DNA of 64,000 bases, taken from IMG/VR virus record IMGVR_UViG_3300048436_000037, positions 1 through 64,000 of that record; one strand, written 5' to 3'. The first letter of the stretch is position 1; every line of letters starts with the position of its first letter. Position numbers and translations under genes: made by a program. This DNA is from a virus. The notes under the pieces are model-generated. The model did no database searches. It had not been told where the DNA came from and saw only the letters and a list, made by a program, of their open reading frames with translations. Positions 13,485 through 22,400 of the stretch are shown here, piece after piece.

Positions 13485-15038
13485 ATGGATGCAATAGTTA
13501 AGAATCTAAACTTCGGAGAGAAGGCTAGAAAAAATGTCTATGAAGGTATAGACAAGTTGACTAAAGCCGTTAGTTCTACACTAGGAGCTAGCGGTAAATG
13601 TGTGATGCTAGAAGATCATACAGGTAGACCCATTATAACAAAGGATGGTGTTACTGTAGCAGAGTCAGTTATATTAAGAGATCCAGTTGAAAATATGGGA
13701 GCTACACTTTTAAAGGAGGCAGCTCGTAAAACCGTAAAAGAAGCTGGAGATGGAACTACAACTGCCACTGTGCTAGCTCACGCTATATTAACAGAAGCTT
13801 ACAAAGTATTAGACAAGACAAATACAAGAAGCTTAAAAGAAGGTATTGATAAATCTGTAGAATCTGTTGTAGAGTATTTAAAAGAAAACTCTGTACAAGT
13901 TACAGATGACATGTTAGATCAAGTAGCTACAATATCTACCAATAACGACCCTGAACTTGGTAAAATAATTGGTGATGCTTTCAGGCTTGTTGATTTGACG
14001 GGTGTAGTAGTAATGGAACCTACCGAGGATAATGAAACTTCTGTAGAACTAGTTGAAGGTGTTGAGTACGACAAAGGACTTGTTAACTCTCATTTTGTCA
14101 CTAGTAAAACTAAAAGAGCAGCAGAGCTTGAAAACGCATTGGTATTAATAGTAGAATCACCAGTTGAGTCTATAAGAAAAATACAAAGTGTTTTAGAGTA
14201 TGTTATAAAGAATAATAAATCTTTATTGATAATAGCTGATTGTGAGCAGAGTGTTATTTCTGCTTTAGCTATGAATAAAGTTAAAGGTAATATAAAAGTA
14301 AATGTTATCAACGCGCCTACATATGGTGTTAGTAAAAAAGATACTTTAAACGACCTAGCCCTTCTTACAGGCGCTACGGTGATAAATGAGGATCTTGGAG
14401 ATGATATGGACCTTATACAACCAGAATATCTAGGAAGTTGCTTAAAAAGCATTACAACAGATCTAGAGACTATAATACAGGTTGAGGACAATAATCCTAA
14501 TGTAGAAAAGTTAATTCAAGATCTTAGAGATCAAATAGAAAATACAAAGAATCCTAACGAGGTAATAAGATTAGAAAGACGACTTGGTCGTATATCTGCA
14601 AAAGTTGCTATTGTTAAAGTTGGGGCAAATTCTGAAATAGAATTAAAAGAAAAACAAGATAGAGTTGAAGACGCTATCTGTGCTACTAAAGCCGCAATCA
14701 AGGAAGGTATTGTTTCAGGTGGTGGTATTGCACTTCTAAATGCCTCGAGTAAAATAAAGGCAAAAACAACTGGGGAAAAAGTTTTATTAAAAGCTATTAG
14801 AGCACCTTTTAAAACAATACTTAGTAATGCTGGTATAGAGAAGTACGATACTCCTAGCGTTGAAGGTGAAGGATTAAATGTGGTTACAGGAAATATGGTA
14901 AATATGATAGACTCAGGTATTATCGATCCTTTACTAGTAACTAAAAGCGCTTTAAGAAACGCGGCTTCTGTAGCATCAACAATAATATCTACTGATTGTG
15001 TAATTAATAACTTGAGGATTGATGATAGCAATAGGTAG
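13485..15038 (+). CDS. groEL: phage GroEL chaperonin (517 aa)
   Basis: An ATP-driven folding chamber subunit. Family features are in order: KDGVTVAE near residue 53, the ATP loop GDGTTTA near 88-94, [12 protein letters not shown] with the catalytic Asp of the equatorial domain, and [12 protein letters not shown] near the C-terminal third. The apical domain is divergent ([20 protein letters not shown]) and the usual GGM-rich tail is missing; the chain ends LRIDDSNR. At 517 aa it is slightly shorter than bacterial GroEL (about 548). It overlaps the GroES gene by 20 nt. It probably folds large virion proteins such as the capsid or fibres. The host origin is ancient, to judge from divergence; codon use matches its phage neighbours. 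Confidence 0.95.
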   Translation: MDAIVKNLNFGEKARKNVYEGIDKLTKAVSSTLGASGKCVMLEDHTGRPIITKDGVTVAESVILRDPVENMGATLLKEAARKTVKEAGDGTTTATVLAHAILTEAYKVLDKTNTRSLKEGIDKSVESVVEYLKENSVQVTDDMLDQVATISTNNDPELGKIIGDAFRLVDLTGVVVMEPTEDNETSVELVEGVEYDKGLVNSHFVTSKTKRAAELENALVLIVESPVESIRKIQSVLEYVIKNNKSLLIIADCEQSVISALAMNKVKGNIKVNVINAPTYGVSKKDTLNDLALLTGATVINEDLGDDMDLIQPEYLGSCLKSITTDLETIIQVEDNNPNVEKLIQDLRDQIENTKNPNEVIRLERRLGRISAKVAIVKVGANSEIELKEKQDRVEDAICATKAAIKEGIVSGGGIALLNASSKIKAKTTGEKVLLKAIRAPFKTILSNAGIEKYDTPSVEGEGLNVVTGNMVNMIDSGIIDPLLVTKSALRNAASVASTIISTDCVINNLRIDDSNR

Positions 15039-15282
15039 GAATTTAATAATAAATAAACATAAAGTAGGTAGCACCAAAACAAAAGGTGGTTTGTTACTTG
15101 CTGAATCTCAAAGAGAGGATATACGATATATACAGGCTGACGTTGTAAGTGTTGGTAATGAGGTTGAAGGTATTAAAGCTGGAGATCAAATATACTATGA
15201 TAAACACGCTGGTCACGGTATAGAGCATAAGGGTGAGAAATATCACATTATAAGATTTCAAGATGTAGTTGTTGTTTTATGA
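15019..15282 (+). CDS. groES: phage GroES co-chaperonin (87 aa)
   Basis: The lid of the GroEL chamber. Visible features are the start [18 protein letters not shown], a mobile-loop-like TKGGLLLAES, then VKxGD-type EGIKAGDQIYYDKHAGH and the closing EKYHIIRFQDVVVVL. Length is close to bacterial GroES (about 97). It follows groEL, the reverse of the usual bacterial groES-groEL order. An ATG one codon later is also possible. Its 20-nt overlap with groEL suggests coupled synthesis and a dedicated pair. Confidence 0.92.
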   Translation: MMIAIGRNLIINKHKVGSTKTKGGLLLAESQREDIRYIQADVVSVGNEVEGIKAGDQIYYDKHAGHGIEHKGEKYHIIRFQDVVVVL

Positions 15283-15722
15283 AAAGGCTAGAAGCAAGAG
15301 ACATAAAAAATATGAACTTGTTGAAACACTATCGAGTAATAAGACGGTGGGCTTGCAGAAACAACAACATTAATGACGCTGATTTAGAGCTATTAATATA
15401 TCTTGATTGTATGGACCTGTTTTCAAAGTATGACTTTAAAATGGGTGTATACTCTTATAGTTGGGATAATAGGCGTTGGAACAGGCTTTTGAAAGAAGGT
15501 TGGATAACAGTTTGGCGTCATAGAAACAGAAAAGATATAAAGTACAGTATATATAAAGTATCTCTTAAATGTAAACAGCTTATAAACCGAATATATAAAA
15601 TTATGCTTGGTCAAGAAGATATACCTATGAGTAGATCTAATAGTATAGTAACAGGCGAGACGTATACAGACAAGGTTTTAAGAACATCAATAAGAAATAT
15701 TAATAAAGATAAAAGTAGATAA
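15279..15722 (+). CDS. putative winged-helix protein (147 aa)
   Basis: Overlaps groES by 4 nt. The chain is basic, with helices followed by a wing-like part: LELLIYLDCMDLFSKYDF, then WNRLLKEGWITVWRHR and KYSIYKVSLKCKQLINR. This order is like a winged helix-turn-helix (MarR-like) DNA-binding fold. It could be a late regulator or a packaging-related protein. No catalytic residues. The fold is inferred from pattern only. Confidence 0.6.
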   Translation: MKRLEARDIKNMNLLKHYRVIRRWACRNNNINDADLELLIYLDCMDLFSKYDFKMGVYSYSWDNRRWNRLLKEGWITVWRHRNRKDIKYSIYKVSLKCKQLINRIYKIMLGQEDIPMSRSNSIVTGETYTDKVLRTSIRNINKDKSR

Positions 15723-15723
15723 T

Positions 15724-16239
15724 ATGGACACACCATTAGACAAAAAACTCATTGGAGATCAAGACAAACTCCCTGAAGCTTTAAAAGCAAAGATTGAAGC
15801 AGCTCCAGAAAGCCCAGCTAAATTTCTAGGCGGATTATCAGCAGCAGTTGGTAGTTTAGGTGGAAGTTCTGGTGGTGGATCTGGTAGTGGTAATATTTTA
15901 GGTGCCTCAGGTGGTTTTGCAGGTCTTGCAGATATTGCTAGAAGGTTATCTGCAAGAAACAAGCAAAGAAATTTACCAAACGGAGTTGAAAACGGTAGAT
16001 TAGGTCAAATTGCACCTGGCGGTTTGGAAAGTGATTTAAACCCATTGGAGGGACAAAAATTTGAATTAACTCCAGTACAAATGAAAAACGAGGGTTATAT
16101 TCCAGGTAATGAGCGAGGTAGTGCTAAACCATTATTCACAGATAAAACAAAAAAAGTTGCTGACAGTATTTTCGGTAAGCAAGTACCTGGAACTTTTGAT
16201 AGTGCATTAGCAAAGAAAAACTGTAACAAAAAATATTAA
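15724..16239 (+). CDS. hypothetical Gly-rich protein (171 aa)
   Basis: Unknown. It has a glycine/serine-rich flexible stretch (GGLSAAVGSLGGSSGGGSGS, about residues 38-57) between a charged N-terminus and a polar C-terminus (SALAKKNCNKKY). Low complexity and its place between structural genes suggest a minor virion or assembly protein. No signal peptide. Confidence 0.7.
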   Translation: MDTPLDKKLIGDQDKLPEALKAKIEAAPESPAKFLGGLSAAVGSLGGSSGGGSGSGNILGASGGFAGLADIARRLSARNKQRNLPNGVENGRLGQIAPGGLESDLNPLEGQKFELTPVQMKNEGYIPGNERGSAKPLFTDKTKKVADSIFGKQVPGTFDSALAKKNCNKKY

Positions 16240-16240
16240 T

Positions 16241-16441
16241 ATGAAAAACATTAAAAAACTAAAAGTAGATTTAGCTGGTCAAGTAGGTGAAAACGCTATA
16301 TGGGATGGGCCTCTAAGTAAAGAAGGTTTTCCAATGGGTAAAGGATCTAGCTCAGGCTGTAAAGGTATGGAAGTTAGTAAAGCTGACTGTGGATGCGACT
16401 CTGTGAAAGGACCTATCACTTCAAGAGCTAGAGCATATTAA
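16241..16441 (+). CDS. hypothetical protein (66 aa)
   Basis: Unknown. It carries KGSSSGCKGMEVSKADCGCD, a cluster of three cysteines, and a basic end SRARAY. It is 1 nt after the Gly-rich gene and 3 nt before the endolysin gene, so it is part of the same operon. Confidence 0.7.
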   Translation: MKNIKKLKVDLAGQVGENAIWDGPLSKEGFPMGKGSSSGCKGMEVSKADCGCDSVKGPITSRARAY

Positions 16442-16444
16442 TAA

Positions 16445-16804
16445 ATGAAGTTTAAATACTTTACATATGACGAATTTGATTGCCCAAGCCTAAAAGGTAG
16501 TGGTAAAAAAGTGAGTGATGAACTCATAAGCATGCTAGATATTGCTCGTAAAAAATACAGTAAATCAATGACTATAAACTCAGGTTATAGAACACCTGAG
16601 CATAATGAAAAAGTAGGTGGTAAACCTGCTTCATCTCATCTGAAAGGTTTAGCTGTTGATATTGCGTGTAGTAACTCTGTCGATAGATTTAAACTGTATG
16701 ACATACTGAGAGAAGTAGGATTTAAAAGAATAGGTGTTGGTAAAACATTTATTCATGTAGATATTGATAAAGATAAATCACCCGAGGTATTTTGGGTATA
16801 CTAA
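16445..16804 (+). CDS. endolysin, M15-family peptidase
   Basis: A zinc peptidase that cuts peptide cross-bridges of peptidoglycan at lysis. The M15 motifs are clear: SGYRTPEHN near residue 50, SSHLKGLAVDI near 63-73 with the His and Asp zinc ligands, and FIHVDID near 105 with the third ligand. Length (119 aa) fits a bare catalytic domain without a binding module. There is no signal peptide, so it needs the holin (18611) to reach the wall. Confidence 0.92.
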   Translation: MKFKYFTYDEFDCPSLKGSGKKVSDELISMLDIARKKYSKSMTINSGYRTPEHNEKVGGKPASSHLKGLAVDIACSNSVDRFKLYDILREVGFKRIGVGKTFIHVDIDKDKSPEVFWVY

Positions 16805-16805
16805 T

Positions 16806-17087
16806 ATGAAATCACCTTTAAACATAAAAGAAAAAGCTTACGAGAAGCAGAATAGAAAGATGCGCTCAGAATATAAATCTGAAACTGGTAAGACACTAGG
16901 TAAAAGACTAACAAAAGGTACAAGCTCTAGAAGAGTATCATTTGCTTGTAGATTCGCTGGAATGGCTGGAGCTATGAAAAATGCTAAAGGTGAGCCAACT
17001 AAAAAAGCTATGGCTCTTAAAAAATGGGGATTTGGTAGTGTTGAAGCTGCTAGAAACTTTTGTCAAAAAAATAAATCTAAAAAATAA
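16806..17087 (+). CDS. small basic protein (93 aa)
   Basis: The start MKSPLNIKEKAYEK, just after the endolysin stop, is preferred to an upstream ATG that would overlap the endolysin. A basic protein with RRVSFACRFAGMAGAMKNAK, then ALKKWGFGS and NFCQKNK. It resembles a conserved small family in marine phages that has R-x3-F-C-x-R-x-x-G-M, whose function is not known. Possibly DNA- or virion-associated. Confidence 0.75.
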   Translation: MKSPLNIKEKAYEKQNRKMRSEYKSETGKTLGKRLTKGTSSRRVSFACRFAGMAGAMKNAKGEPTKKAMALKKWGFGSVEAARNFCQKNKSKK

Positions 17088-17092
17088 CAACA

Positions 17093-17635
17093 ATGAAAAA
17101 AGGTGTAAAATTCGACTACAAACAAGCGTATAACAAAAACCTAAAACCTAGCGCTAGATTACATTATTTAGAAAATGCTAGACACGATCAAGACAGTCCA
17201 GCTAAGAAATATGATTCTCCAGCTAAAAAAAGCTGTTCTCCAATGAACAAGTACGGATCTCCAATGAAAATGGGTGGTCACGCTATTCACAAGCATATGG
17301 GCGGTAGTGCTTTTCATATGAATGCTAAACCAAGTGATAGCAAAGAAAAAGCGTCTACAGAAAAGAGAGACTTAATGAAATACAATCCAGTTGATGATAA
17401 GGCTGCTAGTATTAAGCCTGTAGAAGTTTCATCTCCTAAAGTCAAAGTGTCTTCAGCTAAACCTACTAAAAAACAAGCACCTAAATCTAAAAGCGTGCAA
17501 AGAAAAGCAGATAGAGTTGAAAAAACAAGAGAAAAAGGAGCAAAAGCACTAGAGTCCGGTAATAAATCAAAAGCCATGAGGCTTAAGCGTAGAGAACAAA
17601 GACTTAAAAAAAGAATAGCTAAAAGATCTAAATAA
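17093..17635 (+). CDS. basic protein with SPAKK-type repeats (180 aa)
   Basis: A Lys/Arg/Ser-rich, probably disordered protein. The N-terminal third has repeated SPAKK, SPAKK, SPMN and SPMK motifs (about residues 40-63), like the SPKK motifs of histone H1 tails that bind the DNA minor groove. A His/Met-rich part (MGGHAIHKHMGG) follows, then a highly basic helix-prone C-terminus. This composition suggests binding to packaged DNA or RNA. No fold is recognised and the DNA-binding idea is inference. Confidence 0.7.
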   Translation: MKKGVKFDYKQAYNKNLKPSARLHYLENARHDQDSPAKKYDSPAKKSCSPMNKYGSPMKMGGHAIHKHMGGSAFHMNAKPSDSKEKASTEKRDLMKYNPVDDKAASIKPVEVSSPKVKVSSAKPTKKQAPKSKSVQRKADRVEKTREKGAKALESGNKSKAMRLKRREQRLKKRIAKRSK

Positions 17636-17676
17636 ACAATAAACAACAGTAGAGATCTGTAATAAAACTCAGCCAA

Positions 17677-17705
17677 ACATTAACATTTAACATTTAACAT
17701 TTAAC
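17677..17705 (+). repeat. short tandem repeat ACATTTAAC
   Basis: Three to four near-identical 9-nt units (ACATTTAAC) lie in the leader just before the 97-aa gene. They could set leader length or RNA structure for a highly made protein. Confidence 0.7.
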
Positions 17706-17716
17706 AAAAAAACATT

Positions 17717-18010
17717 ATGGCAAATTACATTAAAATTAAAGCTGCAGACGTAAATGTAGCTAACTTAACTTCTGATTTATTATTAGGAGAGATTGTATCA
17801 GTAGCACAAGGTTTAGCTAATGGTACTGGAGATGCAAACAAATTTACAGTTTACAACAGTATTGGAAAAAGTTTCTTATTTACTGTAACTGGAAAAGCTA
17901 AAGAATGGGCAGAAGCTGTTCAAAAAGCAATTACCGCTAATCCAGGTGGTATCATGTCAATTGTACAAAACAGTACAGGCGTTAAGATAACTGCATTAAC
18001 TATAGCATAA
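17717..18010 (+). CDS. putative small virion protein (97 aa)
   Basis: Unknown, with codon use like the capsid gene (abundant GCT, GGA), suggesting high expression. The sequence MANYIKIKAADVNVANL followed by FTVYNSIGKSFLFTV is beta-rich and globular. A strong hairpin (18025-18054) follows the stop. A head-decoration or minor structural role is plausible but unproven. Confidence 0.65.
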   Translation: MANYIKIKAADVNVANLTSDLLLGEIVSVAQGLANGTGDANKFTVYNSIGKSFLFTVTGKAKEWAEAVQKAITANPGGIMSIVQNSTGVKITALTIA

Positions 18011-18024
18011 TTACTAAACAATAT

Positions 18025-18060
18025 ATAGCAGGGAGTTTAAAAGCTCCTTGCTATTATATT
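18025..18060 (+). terminator. hairpin terminator after the 97-aa gene
   Basis: ATAGCAGGGAG (18025-18035) pairs with CTCCTTGCTAT (18044-18054): 11 bp with one G-T pair and an 8-nt loop, followed by an AT stretch without a full T-run. It fits a transcription attenuator or mRNA-stabilising stem. Confidence 0.65.
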
Positions 18061-18075
18061 ATAAACTAAAAATTT

Positions 18076-18387
18076 ATGGCATTTAAACTGGACAATCCAC
18101 CTTATTCAAGTAATAATACACCTATATATAGAGTAGATATGGAGGATGGTGTCTTAGGTAAAGCCAATAATAACGGTACTATAATACTTAACAAGAATTT
18201 AAGTGCTGACAAAGAACAAAGTGTTATAAATCACGAAATGGTTCACATCGACCAAATGAAACGTGGTGATTTAGATTATGACAGTAATAATGTTTACTGG
18301 AAGGGTAAGAAATACTCAAGAGCTCAAATGAAAGAAGGAGCTAAGAATTTACCTTGGGAAAAAGAAGCGTATAAAAAAGCAAAATAA
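18076..18387 (+). CDS. HExxH metallopeptidase-like protein (103 aa)
   Basis: The segment INHEMVHIDQMKRGD near residues 55-69 has a canonical HExxH zinc motif, and a downstream acidic PWEKEAY offers a third ligand, as in small gluzincin-type peptidases. Length is short for a free enzyme. Its place beside the endolysin and holin suggests maturation of virion proteins or entry/lysis. It shares the start MAFK with the next gene. Confidence 0.75.
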   Translation: MAFKLDNPPYSSNNTPIYRVDMEDGVLGKANNNGTIILNKNLSADKEQSVINHEMVHIDQMKRGDLDYDSNNVYWKGKKYSRAQMKEGAKNLPWEKEAYKKAK

Positions 18388-18389
18388 TT

Positions 18390-18611
18390 ATGGCATTTAA
18401 AATAAAAAGATTTATATCACCTATAAATAAAACTGATGAACCAAAACCAAAAGCAGCTAAAGATGTAAAGAGTTTTGATGAGCAGTTTGAAACAGTTAAA
18501 GCTAAGTTTCCAAAATCAATGGTAACAAAAGTAAAAAACAAATTAGGTTCGTACACCGTAAGAAAAGGATCTGGGCAGTTTACTTATACCCCAGGAAAAC
18601 CAGCTGATTAA
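18390..18611 (+). CDS. hypothetical basic protein (73 aa)
   Basis: Unknown. It starts MAFKIKRFISPINKTDEPK, similar in its first four residues to the metallopeptidase-like protein, and has a basic core (KAKFPKSMVTKVKNKLGSY). Its stop overlaps the holin ATG by 1 nt, which couples it to the holin. Confidence 0.7.
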   Translation: MAFKIKRFISPINKTDEPKPKAAKDVKSFDEQFETVKAKFPKSMVTKVKNKLGSYTVRKGSGQFTYTPGKPAD

Positions 18612-19018
18612 TGAAAAAGATATTAGAATTTTTCAGTACTAAAGTTTTTAAACAGGTTGGTGATGTAGTTGATGACTTATTCACTAGCGAAGAAGAAAGA
18701 CTTGCTGCTAGAAATAAAATATTTAAAGTACTACAAGATGCTCAACTAGAGCTTCAAAAAATGCAGACTGAAATAATTATAGCCGAAGCTCAAGGTAATT
18801 GGCTACAGAGAAGCTGGAGACCGATACTAATGCTATCATTTGGTTTTATAATTATATATACAAAATTTATATCACAACTATCAACTCAATTAATAACACC
18901 TACATTAGAACCTCAATTTTGGCAATTGCTAGAGATAGGTATTGGTGGTTATGTTATAGGTAGAAGTGGTGAAAAAATCGTGGACAAACTAGGGCCACTA
19001 TTCAATAAAAACAAATAA
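18611..19018 (+). CDS. three-TM holin (gene-transfer-agent type)
   Basis: Forms holes in the inner membrane and releases the endolysin. The sequence has an amphipathic N-terminal helix, a coiled segment (ARNKIFKVLQDAQLELQKMQ), the family-typical GNWLQRSWRPILMLSFGFII near residue 64, one further hydrophobic part (FWQLLEIGIGGYVIGRSGEK), and a charged end. The WLQRSWRP motif and final GGYVxGRSxEK are typical of the GTA_holin_3TM family. The family call is firm. Confidence 0.85.
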   Translation: MKKILEFFSTKVFKQVGDVVDDLFTSEEERLAARNKIFKVLQDAQLELQKMQTEIIIAEAQGNWLQRSWRPILMLSFGFIIIYTKFISQLSTQLITPTLEPQFWQLLEIGIGGYVIGRSGEKIVDKLGPLFNKNK

Positions 19019-19027
19019 AAATAAATA

Positions 19028-19318
19028 ATGGGACAATTTGCTAATCAACCAGACTTTGGTACGTTTGCAGCTAGTGCAACGAAAAGCGATACAATAAGTA
19101 TATCAACTAACTTAAAAAGTTCTTGTCTATACATAGGAACAGGTGGTGATGTAAAAGTAATACTTGCTGGTGTAACAGGGGCTTCTGGATCAGGGCTTCC
19201 AACAGCTAATGAAGCTGTTACTTTTAAGAATGTTCCAGACGGATCATTTTTACCAGTCATTGTAGACTATGTTTTATCTACAGGTACAACTGCATCTGAT
19301 ATAGTAGCTGTAAAATAA
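19028..19318 (+). CDS. small spike-base-like virion protein (96 aa)
   Basis: A beta-rich protein with SSCLYIGTGGDVKVILAG, then EAVTFKNVPDGSFLPV and a STGTTASDIVAVK end. This order matches the small spike-base protein family known from gene-transfer agents and related phages (LYVGxxGDxxVxxxGGxxVxFxNVPxGxxLPVxxxxVxxTGTTA). It lies next to the adhesin gene. Likely a head or tail spike base. Confidence 0.7.
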   Translation: MGQFANQPDFGTFAASATKSDTISISTNLKSSCLYIGTGGDVKVILAGVTGASGSGLPTANEAVTFKNVPDGSFLPVIVDYVLSTGTTASDIVAVK

Positions 19319-19319
19319 T

Positions 19320-19475
19320 ATGGGCGGCCAATCTATAGGGATAGGTATATGGTGGCCTACCCAAACTTCACTTATACCAGGCTTAATAAAAACTTTATGC
19401 GCAAGATCCACATATTGTGAAAATAAGACCTGCACCACAGCTATACTTCAAAAACTAGAAAACTGTAAATCATAA
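19320..19475 (+). CDS. small hypothetical protein (51 aa)
   Basis: Starts MGGQSIGIGIWWPTQTSL and ends QKLENCKS. It begins 1 nt after the stop of the spike-base gene and its TAA overlaps the ATG of the adhesin gene (TAATG). Four cysteines occur in its second half (LCARSTYCENKTC). Gene status rests on this double coupling; function unknown. Confidence 0.7.
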   Translation: MGGQSIGIGIWWPTQTSLIPGLIKTLCARSTYCENKTCTTAILQKLENCKS

Positions 19476-22400
19476 TGAGTAACTTACTGAAAGACGCCTC
19501 AATACTTTTAACTCCTACCGCCTATGACAATGGGCGTATGAATGCTATTAAGCCCTACAAAGATTTAGAAGGACCAGAGCTTGTGACTAACGGTGATTTT
19601 TCACAAGGTACTCAAGATTGGACTTTTAATACCAACGGAAACAATCAATGGAGTGTTCCAGTTAGTGAAAAAGCTTCTTACGCAGGAACTGCAACTGATT
19701 TTATCATAACCAACAATATACTTACTGTTGGTAAAAAGTATCGGGTTTCATTTAATATATTAGATACTAATGGCTCAACAATAAGATTATCTGTAAATTC
19801 AGAAGCTGGAGGTTCTTTTGAAGACTACAATGGTGGGGATGGTTTATATACAACATATTTAACTGCTGGTACTAACTATTTAAGAATTGGTGGTAGTTCA
19901 TCTGGGGCAGCGTTTTCAATAGACAATGTTTCAGTAGTAGAAGATTTAAGTGGTGATTTCCAATTCGAAAGAAATTCTGCAGCGACCCGAGTTAATGCAC
20001 AAGGTTTAGTAGAGAATGTACAGATACTCAGTCCAGAGTTAGTTTCAAATGGTAACTTTTCACAGATAGGTACAGAAGAAGTTTTAAACGGTAACTTTTC
20101 ACAAGAAGGTTCAGAGCTTGTAACAAATGGAGATTTTGCTACTGATAGTGATTGGATAAAAGGCAGTGGAACAACTATAAGTGGAGGTCAAGCTAATTTA
20201 GATGGAAGTTTATCTGGTAGTTTTCAAGACCCATTAAGGCAATCTTCTGTTTTTACAGTAGGTAAAACTTATAAAGTAGAATATACAATTTCTAACTATG
20301 TAAGTGGTGCAGTTACGGTTTTTGGAAATGGTGCAACAGAGGTTTCTGCAAATGGTACTTACACTCAATACATAACTGCAACTATAACAACTTTAAGTTT
20401 TCAAAATAGAGCAGTTCCTATAACTTGCTCAATAGACAACGTTTCAGTTAAAGAAGTCGGACAAAATTGGAGTTTAGATACTGGATGGAGTATTGGAGAG
20501 GATAAAATTATTGCAACAAACGTTAATAGCACTTTTTTAGACCAATTAAACATATTAACTACTGGTAAATCATATAAAATAACATACACAATATTAGATT
20601 ATGTTAGTGGTAGTGTTAGATTTAGAGCAAATTTAGTTAATGGTGCTAACAATTTTGCTAATGGTACATATACAGATTATATTGTATCTGCTGGTACAAA
20701 ATTTGCACTACAAGGATTAAATAACTTCAATGGCTCTATAACAAACATCTCAGTTAAAGAAGTAGGGCAAGATTGGAGTATAGGTACTGGTTGGAGTGTA
20801 GACCAAGCTAATAGTAAGGCAGTAAGTGATACAACTACATCAAATTTAACATCATCAACAACACTAATATCGGGTAGAAAATATAAATTTAAATTAGATT
20901 CAGAAGCAATATCTAGTGGTAGTTATAGTTTTTTAATAAGGTTTAATTCTACGAATACTGACATAGGTGTTATAAATTCAGATGGTTCTCACGAGTTTAC
21001 AGTTGTAGCAGATTCAACAAGTTTTAGATTACAAACATTAAGTGGAGGTTCAACATCTTTTTCTATCACAAACATCTCAGTTAAAGAAATAACAGACGAT
21101 ACAAACATACCTAGAATAAACTACGAAGGGTTTAGTTATCAAGATACTTTAGGAAGTGAGGAAATTGTAAATGGTGATTTTAGTAATGGAAATGCTAATT
21201 GGACAATAGAAAACACTTGGACTATTGGAGATGGTGTAGCAAATGGTAATGGGGCAAATGGTAATACTGAAGAATTAGTACAATCATTAAGTTTTGACTC
21301 TAGCAAAAAATACAAAATTTCTTATCAAATTTTAAACTACGTTAGTGGAAGTGTTAGGTATTCACTTTCTGGTGGAGGTGGATATAACGGTCAAAATAAG
21401 TCTGCAAACGGAACGTATGTTGATATTATAAATACTGGGTCAAGTCATAATCAAATAAAATTCTTTGGTCTTAATTTTAACGGCTCTATAACAAATGTAT
21501 CTGTAAAAGAATATTTTGGTCAAGAAGTAGTGCCAGGTAGTGGTTGTGGGAGTTGGTTATTAGAGCCGCAGAGTACGAATTTGATAACTTATAGTGAGGA
21601 TTTTAGTGATAGTAGTTGGTATAAAGCACAGACAACAACTGAAGCTGTAAATATAGCAATGCCAAATGGTGTAATTAATGGGTATAAATTATTTGCAAAT
21701 ACCTCAAACTCTAGTCATTACCTAGAAGTAACACCTTTTCCAACAGCAACTGCTGGTCAAAATTTTACGTTAAGTTTGTTTATAAAAAGTGCTGGAAGTG
21801 GTTTTATACAAGTTGCTTCTTCAACTGGTTTTAATTCAAGATATCAAAACTTTAATATTTCAACGGGAACAAAAGCAAGTGGAGATATTTCAGATAGTAG
21901 TATTACAGATTTTGGTAATGGATGGTATAGAATTTCAGTAACAGAAACAACAACTGGAACAAATGCAAGATATTTAATTATGCCAATACTTTCAGATGGC
22001 ATAAGAAATCCTCAATTTACTGGAAATGCTGATGAAGATGGTGTTTATATTTGGGGCGCACAGCTAGAACAACAATCCTACGCAACCTCGTACATTCCCA
22101 CTTCGGGAGCTGCAAACACTAGGCTACAAGATATTGCAACCAATAGTGGGAACTCAAGTTTAATAAATAGTACAGAGGGTGTGTCGTATTTTGAAACAAG
22201 CGCTTTTGACGATATTAGTTCTTTAAGACTAATAACACTTAAATCTGCTGATAATAATAATAGAGTTTCAATAGGTTATTCAAATGCTACAGACAATATT
22301 AGGGTTATAGTTAGAGCTAATGGCTCTAATGTAGTTAATCAAAATTTTACTGCTAGTAATTTAACTGATATTAATAAATTTGCTTTTAAATATAAAAGTG

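Noticed and set aside
13485-15082. Long leftward frames of 133 and 183 codons opposite groEL
   Set aside because: They are hydrophobic Ser/Leu/Ile-rich translations typical of the antisense of a conserved coding gene; GroEL itself is certain.
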